Below, one piece after another: positions 32,071-38,279 of a DNA stretch of 38,279 nucleotides. The position numbers and the translations under genes are program-made. Each line of letters begins with the position of its first letter. Positions within the stretch are counted from its first letter, which is position 1. The stretch comes from Theodoxus fluviatilis (Eukaryota; Mollusca; Gastropoda; Cycloneritida; Neritidae), in NCBI GenBank assembly GCA_034096865.1, contig JAWQFJ010001116.1:53683-91961 (forward strand), in the 5' to 3' direction. The notes beneath the pieces were generated by a model. The model worked only from the letters and a program-made list of their open reading frames with translations, did not search any database and was not told where the DNA came from.

Positions 32071-32640
32071 TTCTGTCTAGTTTCATAAAAGTGTCTATGC
32101 TCGAAAATTGTTCACACACAAAAGTCTTTCACTCAACATTCAAGTACAGTAACTGATAGTGCAAGGGAGGTAACCAGAGCCCGTAGTCATTTTCTCTTAT
32201 CTCAAACAAATTATTTCCAATTTGCCGCTACCACTGGTAGCGACGGCTGTTTATTATTTTGAAAAAACACAACATTGAGGAAAAGCATTGAAAAGGACAT
32301 AACTGGAATATGCTAAAAACTTGTATCTATAAAAAAATGTATCAGATCTTCCCCTGAAATGTACCAAACAAGGAAGTTAACCCAACTTTTATATTGTTTA
32401 CAAGGCGGAAAAAAGGCATAAACAGTAAGCAGACAACCAATGGTAACATGTACTGTGGTCGGAACCGCCTTTACCACTCTGTGGTAGTGACTGCCGCCAT
32501 TCCCATAAACGCTACCATAACACGCATGGTACACCCGCGTTACGCATGGTCGAAAGGCACGCAAGTTCTTCACTGTGGGCATGCTCATGTCGAGTAGGGG
32601 AGAGAGGGACAGCGCGAGTACACAGGGGCTAGCACACAAC
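32071..32640. other. Unassigned stretch
   Basis: No domain recognised. A G+C-poor part (32280-32400) precedes a rise in GC content. Confidence 0.35.
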
Positions 32641-32699
32641 ATTATTCCACACAGACACCATTCACACTAGGGCAACCACACACACTGTCATCCCAGAGA

Positions 32700-33470
32700 G
32701 AGAGAGCAATGGTTTCCTACCTGCACTCGTGGCTTGTGCCGGGTCCACGCACGTGGCCGCTCCGCACCCTCGCGCGCCGCTCGCACGCCTCCACCACCGT
32801 CCACACCGTCCCACGCTGGTCGCTCGCCTCCACCACTCTTGGGCGCTCTCGGGGCAAACTGCCTTTGCCCCTCAGCACACCCGGTGTGAACTTCCTTCAC
32901 ACTTTCTCTTCCAACTAAACACCACTTTCCGCCCTCGGAGCAAACTGCCTTCGCCCCTCGGCACACCCGGTGCGTCCTTTCTCCAAATACTCCCTCTGTC
33001 TACTAAACACCACTCTCCGTGTCCTCTCTCCAGCACCACAACCACCCTACCGTCCACAACACCCGGTGCCAAACAACTGCCGTGGCACGGACCAACCGTC
33101 TCGCCCGCAATAATCCACCTAACTCTAACTGTTCACACACACGTGTCCACCAACAACTCCAAACACAACTCACAATTAAGCCACGGCTCCACGTGACGAC
33201 TCAATCATTCAGCATTCGCCCTCTGTGCTCTCGCCAGCCGATTCCCCGCGTAGCCTAACAAACCGCTATAAATACCCCAGCAGCGACCGCCCCCTATCGG
33301 TGACCTTACGGTCTAGCGGAGGTCACTTCCGCACAGCCTCAATAGGATTTCCTACTACACTCTCCCCCGTCAAAAATAAGCCCCCCCCTACACGGGGAAA
33401 AGTGCAGTTCGGCTGTTCGGTTTTCCGGTTCAACTGCTCTTCCTAGACCCAGGTGTCCAATGTCCCGAAA
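32700..33470 (+). other. GC-rich, pyrimidine-rich region with TATA box, possible LTR
   Basis: Pro/Ser/Thr-rich open frames on both strands. A block GCAAACTGCCT(T)CGCCCCTC, ending CACACCCGGTG, occurs at 32855 and 32940 (period 85), followed both times by ACTAAACACCACT. At 33266 there is CGCTATAAATACCCC, a good TATA box. No gag or pol is seen. A solo LTR or a host promoter are both possible; neither is proven. Confidence 0.35.
33262..33280 (+). promoter_or_regulatory. Candidate TATA box
   Basis: GCTATAAATACC in GC-rich surroundings. No downstream gene on the plus strand is identified, so the role is inference. Confidence 0.4.
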
Positions 33471-33663
33471 GCAAAGTGGATAAAGTCGACAATGGACAGA
33501 AACCAAAAGGACAAAATTAACCCAATGTACAGAAAACAAAGAGGATAAAATTGGCACACCTTCTAGGAAATGAGGCAAGCAGGTATCCCCATCTACATCC
33601 CTAGCAATTAACAACCGTATACATTATCAAATGTAAACAAATTAACCCCATTAGCAGATTAAG

Positions 33664-33722
33664 ACAAGGTGAGATCCCGTCTTCATAGAAGACTGAGTAG
33701 GGTCCCTCTACTCTCACCTTGT
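33664..33722. repeat. Hairpin 3' of the TatD-like ORF
   Basis: ACAAGGTGAGA (33664-33674) and its perfect 11-bp reverse complement TCTCACCTTGT (33712-33722), with a 37-nt loop. It lies about 45 bp past the stop of the minus-strand TatD-like ORF. Confidence 0.7.
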
Positions 33723-33766
33723 ATCTACCTATCCTGCTCGCCTGATGAATCTAAGGACACGCCGGC

Positions 33767-34440
33767 TTACTGGACCTTAAAAAACCGGCGTGCATTCTTC
33801 AGGACCTGCTGCAGCAGCGAAGTCTTTCGCTCTTTGCGAATTGCTGCGACCCGCAGGCCTGCGTCACCCGCCTCATAGGGGGTGGTGAATCTCCGTCCCC
33901 GATGGATGGGGCTGTCTGACTCCAGCAAGAGCTTGTCCTGGGGCATGGCCTGGAGAGCGGCACAATGCCCCGGATGGACCTTCCCCAGCACAGACATCCC
34001 CACACTAAAGGAGACATTCGGAAAGCATTCTATCCAGGTCTCCATCTCCTGCTGGTTCCCGGAGAAGTAGTGGACCTGGATTCTGGTGTCCGGCCGCAAA
34101 ATACTTTTCAGTATCCCCTGCAGCCGGGCCACCACTTTTCCCCGGGCATGCACCTGAACAGCCAGATCCCGCTGTTCGATGCACGCCCTGAATCTGGTGA
34201 GTATTTGGCGGAGAAATTCCTCCTGGATGTCCAACCCTACCGCCTTGGAGGAATCCAGACCCACCTCCCCGAAGGCAACTACCTTCGGGAATTTGAGTAG
34301 TCTCTCCATTCGGCTAAAGGTGGCATCCAACCCCGTCTCCACCAGCCGTGCATGCTTAGGATGGAGTCCCACAGCCACATAGAGACCGCCACTTCTCTCT
34401 ATGGCCGCTCTCCATACCGCAGCATGCTTCAGCAGGGATG
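33767..34440 (-). pseudogene. TatD-family metal-dependent hydrolase, N-terminus missing
   Basis: The minus-strand frame is open from about 34440, reading LLKHAAVWRAAIERSGGLYV then AVGLHPKHAR, to the stop at 33767. TatD enzymes are TIM-barrel metal hydrolases, usually DNases. Seen in order: AVGLHPKHA, VVAFGEVGLD (metal Glu), AVQVHARG (His), IQVHYFSGN (His) and LLLESDSP (Asp). All four late metal-ligand motifs are kept. The first HxH motif (DxHxH near the N-terminus) is absent: the frame loses homology at 34433-34440, where a repeat beginning CAGGGATGAAAATTTTCCGC starts. Either a transposon insertion cut off the 5' part or it lies in an unseen exon. Length is about 220 residues against about 260-300 for the family. 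The copy resembles the TATDN2-like multi-copy group of invertebrates (inference). Confidence 0.8.
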
Positions 34441-34860
34441 AAAATTTTCCGCGGATCCGAGGATTTCCTCGGATTTGATGACCAATTTGGTCACTCTCGA
34501 GATTCGTGTAAATCCGTTGAGAAATTTTTTTTGGGGGGGGGGGTTAGGTTGAACCGCACCGGCTGATGGGTAGCCATTTTGATGCCTCGGCCAATCGTGC
34601 AAATCTGCTTAAAAGCACACGAAGCAGAAATCGGAAACTAGTCTGAACCAATGAAACGCTTCAAAAGAGAAGCCTCTGTCTATCCTTTGCTCTGATTGGT
34701 CGCTTAACCCGTGCACAGAGCGTGATCGTGGCCGAATTGATGAACGGAAACAGCCGAAGCTAGCTTCGTCGGCTGTTCCGGCTGTTGCCGAAACTAGCTT
34801 CGGCTCTTTTCGACATAAGGAACGCACGGCGTCTTTAGTATCAATCAACCAAGTGCAAGA

Positions 34861-35949
34861 ATGCCGAGGAGGGATGCAAAGAAGTTTGCTACGCTGCATA
34901 AATTTGGGGAAAAGCCGAAGAAAAAAAGGAAGACAACGGTAGACTTGTCAACAGCCTCCGGAGCGGAGAATTCGACAGTGATCGCTTCTGTTTCGATCGA
35001 CACCGCACCACGTGCGAGCGGCGATTCAGCAGCTACCACTCTTGACTTGAGTCGTTCGAAACTACGTCTGGCGCAGCTGTTTCGAGGTTGCTCGATCGCC
35101 TCCTCATCGTCCGCTCAGAAACGAAGACATGGAGTGGGAACCGACTTATGTCCTGACTCCGGAGCTCGAGAATCGACAGCGCTTGCTTCTAGTTCTACTT
35201 CGACCGAAGATGCACCTCTCGCTAGTAGTGATTCGGCAACCTCCGCACTCACGTTTATCGAATCTGCTTCTGGCGCAGCTGATGTTGCGAAAGCAATCGC
35301 CTCCTCATCGTCAGAATCTGTCCCTACCAGTGCCAAGAAACTTCGTCGATTCGAGAGCGAGACAAGAGAGCCAGTAGGTGATGACGAGAACAAGCTCGTC
35401 TCCGTGTTCCGCTGCCGAGATTGTGACCAGCTGCCGTTAACAGTGACCAAAAATCAGTCGGCGATGTTTGGATCAGCGAGCAAGCTGAAAGTGTTCTGCT
35501 CAGCATGTGGGAACACCATTACGGCGGTCAGGACCTCACCAAAGACAGGTACTCTGCACAATGGCTATGACATCAACCGTCGTCTCGTCGTTGCTGCCAC
35601 CTCCATTGGGATTGGGTTCACCCAACTGAGACGATTTTTCGCTCTCATGAACATGCCCCCACCCATGCATCTGAAGACATGGCAGCTCTACCAGAAGACG
35701 CTGCATTCAGGAGTTCATCGGACTGCTGATAGGCACCTTCAGGAGGCAGCTGAACAGGTTCGACTGATGTACTTGCAGTTGAAAATTAGTCAGCCAACTC
35801 CAGAAGGACGTCTAGATATTGCAGTTTCGTTCGATGGGAGCTGGCACAAGCGTGGGCGAACATCTCACAGTGGCATTGCTGCTGTCATCGAGATCTACAG
35901 TGGACTTGTTGTAGACTTTGTGAGATGTCAAGTTTCAGCAGTGACATGA
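34861..35949 (+). CDS. Mutator-like transposase, N-terminal exon (C-terminus missing)
   Basis: ATG at 34861 (MPRRDAKKFATLHKFGEKPK), then a basic segment and a long Ser/Ala/Thr-rich disordered region. Next is a zinc-finger-like FRCRDCDQLP and VFCSACGNTI (two CxxC pairs), then RRLVVAATSIGIGFTQLRRF, and the transposase block LDIAVSFDGSWHKRGRTSHS plus GLVVDF. The FDGSW aspartate is the expected first catalytic residue of the Mutator-like transposase domain. The conserved match stops at GLVVDF. There GTGAGA (35920-35925) forms a good splice donor; the literal frame reads on seven codons plus to a stop at 35949. So this is probably a 5' exon whose 3' partner is lost. The frame is intact across 353 codons, so it is young. 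Confidence 0.8.
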   Translation: MPRRDAKKFATLHKFGEKPKKKRKTTVDLSTASGAENSTVIASVSIDTAPRASGDSAATTLDLSRSKLRLAQLFRGCSIASSSSAQKRRHGVGTDLCPDSGARESTALASSSTSTEDAPLASSDSATSALTFIESASGAADVAKAIASSSSESVPTSAKKLRRFESETREPVGDDENKLVSVFRCRDCDQLPLTVTKNQSAMFGSASKLKVFCSACGNTITAVRTSPKTGTLHNGYDINRRLVVAATSIGIGFTQLRRFFALMNMPPPMHLKTWQLYQKTLHSGVHRTADRHLQEAAEQVRLMYLQLKISQPTPEGRLDIAVSFDGSWHKRGRTSHSGIAAVIEIYSGLVVDFVRCQVSAVT

Positions 35950-36251
35950 ATAAATGATGCGGAGGTAACACAACTTCACATTTTTGGCATGATGTTGACA
36001 AGTGTTTGTACTGTACTAGTTGTTGAAAAAACTTCCTGGTGCACTTTTCACAAGGGAATTTTTTTTAAGTAACCAATATTCAGACAGCTGATTTTGTAAT
36101 GTAGGAAGTAATGTCTGAAAATTTAGAATATAAATTATAGTTTTCAGCACCTTTCATAAGCAGATTTTGACATTTGCTCTTGTTGTCTGAATTTGTACTT
36201 GAATTGCTAGGAAATGCCTTCTCAGCACTTATAAATAGCATTTAAAAATTT

Positions 36252-36340
36252 CGGCGGGGGGCGTTGCCCCCCTGCACCCCCCAGCGGGGCGTTGCCCCTG
36301 CACCCCACCGGGGCCTAGGCGGCCCCTGGACCCCGGCCAA
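36252..36340. repeat. GC-rich minisatellite (GGGGGCGTTGCCCCC type)
   Basis: Three decayed units: GCGGGGGGCGTTGCCCCCCT then GCACCCCCCA; GCGGGGCGTTGCCCCTGCAC; and a CCGGGGCCTAGGCGGCCCC variant. Each unit is self-complementary and could form a strong hairpin. Confidence 0.8.
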
Positions 36341-36965
36341 GTTTCCTCTTTTTTTTTCCATTTGCTGTTTTCATGCCTGTAATAGCTTGAGCCCGCAGTC
36401 TGTCATAAATGTCCGAGATCTGTCTGGCTGCTGGTACACTCCAAATTCTCCCATCATTGCTGTATGGCATGACATCTAGGCCTGCTTTGAAGACAAATGA
36501 GGCCTCAACAACAGCCACATCTTCTATATCAGGGTACTTGTAGAGATTTTGTCTGCTGGTTTTCCTCAAAAACTGGACGGTGCCTTCTGTATCACTGTGG
36601 ACATCAATGACAATGCAGATGTAGTGCATATTGTCATAGTAGACTGCAACCCACTCCCCCTACCTTCTGAATGCAAAGGGTTCTGATGGGGCCTCTTCCA
36701 ACTCCTCTTCTTCTTCTAAAGAGTCATTCTCAGACTGCGCCTCTTCTTCGCACAGCCTTGGTCTCTTTTTCAAAGGAGATCGCACTTCAGATTCTGCTGA
36801 AATGTCCGTGTCTTCCCCGCCTAGGAACTGTTTGAGCGTCTCGGTCAGAAAGTCTATGTTGCCTGTCAATCGAGAGGCAAATTTTTCGAAGGTCACATGA
36901 CCATTAAAAAGTGGCCTTTTTGCATCATAGACACGCAATAACTGAGTAGACAGTTGCTCAAACAC
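36315..36965 (-). pseudogene. Unrecognised mobile-type protein, two in-frame segments split by TAG
   Basis: The minus frame 36965-36663 starts FEQLSTQLLRVYDAKRPLFN, includes FLTETLKQFLGG, a KKRPR nuclear-localisation-like stretch and a Glu-rich run ending EPFAFRR. After TAG (36660-36662) the same frame continues GEWVAVYYDNMHYICIVIDV, EGTVQFLRK, DIEDVAVVEASFVF and a Lys-rich end that reads into the GC-rich minisatellite. The second half resembles a domain (WVAVxYDxxxYIGxV) seen in uncharacterised proteins of invertebrate transposon-rich loci; I cannot name it. An acceptor-like TGTATTAG precedes the first segment. The TAG could also be part of a short intron or a mutation. Confidence 0.55.
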
Positions 36966-37496
36966 TAATACAACCTATTCCCTACATAATCAATGCAAAG
37001 TTAAGTTCCATACTGAAGAAAAGTTAATTTACAAGCGAAGTTTCCTGCGCTACCCAATCTCGTTTTGCGTCGATCTCTGGCAGAGGCAAATTTTTCGAAG
37101 GTCACGTGACCATTAAAAAGTGGTCTTTTTGCATCATAGACACGCAATAACTGAGTAGACAGTTGCTCAAACACTAATACAACCTATTCCCTACATAATC
37201 AATGCAAAGTTAAGTTCCATACTGAAGAAAAGTTAATTTACAAGCGAAGTTTCCTGCGCTACCCAATCTCGTTTTGCGTCGATCTCTCGCAGAGGCAAAT
37301 TTTTCGAAGGTCACGTGACCATCAAAAAGTGGCCTTTTTGCATCATAGACACGCAATAACTGAGTAGACAGTTGCTCAAACACTAATACAACCTATTCCC
37401 TACATAATCAATGCAAAGTTAAGTTTCATACTGAAGAAAAGTTAATTTACAAGCGAAGTTTCCTGCGCTACCCAATCTCGTTTTGCGTCGATCTCT
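36874..37496. repeat. 209-bp tandem repeat, 3 units, containing coding sequence
   Basis: GAGGCAAATTTTTCGAAGGT starts units at 36874, 37083 and 37292 (period 209 both times). Units are nearly identical, with only a handful of substitutions visible. The first 90 or so bases of each unit are, on the minus strand, the coding segment FEQLSTQLLRVYDAKRPLFN with FEKFAS. The last part encodes EIDAKRDWVAQETSLVN. The array therefore multiplies the 5' part of the minus-strand gene. Confidence 0.95.
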
Positions 37497-37738
37497 TCAG
37501 GTAGACAACTACCACTTTCGAGCACAAAATACACCAACAAAGTGTTTGTTTTTTGAGAAAAAAGCAGCACAAACAAACACAACATAGGTTCAGTCTTATC
37601 AAGAAGCATCTCCCACGTGAATGGAGATGAACAACTCGACGGATCGCTGCATTGTTGTTGCGTCGCGTCACGCTCGGACACTTCGCCACAGCCGGCCATT
37701 GTTGTCACTCGCCCGAGGTAAAAACTTCCACACCTCAA
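37442..37738 (-). CDS. Hypothetical 5' ORF of the minus-strand mobile-type gene
   Basis: 98 codons, possibly starting at an internal MAGCGEVSERDATQQQ. It includes a hydrophobic stretch (PMLCLFVLLF) and ends inside the 209-bp array with EIDAKRDWVAQETSLVN. No domain recognised. It may be the first exon of the gene whose later part is at 36315-36965, since it is upstream on the same strand, but splicing is unproven. Confidence 0.35.
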   Translation of the reverse strand: MRCGSFYLGRVTTMAGCGEVSERDATQQQCSDPSSCSSPFTWEMLLDKTEPMLCLFVLLFSQKTNTLLVYFVLESGSCLPEEIDAKRDWVAQETSLVN

Positions 37739-38279
37739 ATTTTTGGTTGTAATTCGCGTCGCGTGAATGTTGAAACAAGCTAAACTAACTTGACATTTTT
37801 GAAGACAAAGTTGCGATCTTTCACATGGTGGGCTTCCTGAGATTTTATTTCAAACCTTTCAAGTAGAAAAGGCCAGTAGTAGTTTTCATTCACAGATTTC
37901 GGTTGTAAAGCGCGCGAGTTTCAATGAATGAAAAATACGGAAACGAGGCTCACAACTTCCTCTTTCATTCATTGGTGGTTATTTTTAGGTGCAATGCTTT
38001 CACTCAATGCGATTTGAAGCGAAAAGAAGCTTACCATCGGAAAATGGACTGGCCCAAGCCCGGCAGCCATTCTCGCAGCGACGCACACATCACTTTTTCA
38101 AACTACGATTTCCCCAATTTGTTGAGCTATCAAACTAAAAAATAATGTAACAGAGTAAAAGAGAGAAGAATAAACTTTCATCCAGTATAAATTTTATTTC
38201 ATACATCGCCATACACACAGAGAGATGAAAGGAGAAACATAGGGTAAAATTGGGGAAATTCCACCCAGCGGACAGCCAA
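37739..38279. other. Unassigned right end
   Basis: No supported gene. A 73-codon ORF at 37924-38145 (+) has no motif. Confidence 0.3.

Larger units (their letters stand above)
34433..36340 (+). mobile_element. Mutator-like DNA transposon region, right border unknown
   Basis: Begins CAGGGATGAAAATTTTCCGC at the break in the TatD frame and includes the transposase ORF at 34861-35949. 36252-36340 is a GC-rich repeat. No inverted copy of the left end appears to the right, so the element is truncated or its end lies outside. Between 34433 and 34860 there is a paired GCCGAA(G/A)CTAGCTTCG motif around 34750-34805. Confidence 0.5.

Noticed and set aside
34702..34720. TTAACCCGTGCACAG as a piggyBac left end
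   Set aside because: No matching inverted end with TTAA in the window.

Overview
The window is eukaryotic nuclear DNA from an animal, most likely a marine invertebrate. Coding signal occurs as short phase-matched exons with GT/AG borders, the DNA between is saturated with microsatellites (mainly CT/GA, CTGT, CTAT, GAT/CAT), and every other recognisable protein is a transposon protein or a transposon-associated one. A gastropod mollusc fits the style of the repeats, but that is inference. There are no bacterial operons, rRNA genes or CRISPR arrays.

Layout. 0.8-6.4 kb (+): the 3' five exons of a 2'-5'-oligoadenylate-synthase-like (OAS) gene, a nucleotidyltransferase of innate immunity. Its introns hold a degenerate tandem repeat, CT tracts and two LINE fragments. 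6.4-8.7 kb: two minisatellites, a CTGT/CT tract and a LINE 3' end. 8.7-10.3 kb: no convincing gene. 10.5-12.2 kb (+): a nearly intact piggyBac transposase broken by one stop codon. 12.2-16.7 kb: AT-rich noncoding DNA with a GAT tract. 16.8-18.65 kb (-): a decayed, 5'-truncated LINE with reverse transcriptase. 18.9-20.6 kb: GA-rich and tandemly duplicated, LTR-like sequence. 21.07-22.77 kb: a complete but internally deleted piggyBac element with TTAA duplications and matching terminal inverted repeats.

23-26 kb: CT tract, tRNA-derived SINE-like sequence, a 547-bp foldback element, a 128-bp tandem repeat, and a repeat rich in TCAAGGTCA sites. 26.4-27.9 kb (-): a jockey-like LINE end next to an acidic ORF and a piggyBac-type terminus. 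28.9-29.8 kb (-): a decayed piggyBac transposase exon. 29.86-30.25 kb: a long CT/CTAT tract. 30.95-32.07 kb (-): a piggyBac fragment and an OTU-like cysteine-protease domain with a GAT-encoded acidic tail. 32.6-33.5 kb: a GC-rich, TATA-containing region, possibly LTR-like. 33.77-34.44 kb (-): a TatD-family hydrolase missing its N-terminus. 34.43-36.3 kb (+): a Mutator-like transposase 5' exon. 36.3-37.7 kb (-): an unrecognised mobile-type gene whose 5' part is tandemly triplicated in 209-bp units.

The only gene with a clear cellular role is the OAS-like gene. The rest reads as nested mobile elements: at least four separate piggyBac lineages or copies, one Mutator-like element, four LINE fragments, and TatD and OTU domains in a transposon-rich setting. 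I found no convincing multi-gene system working together.
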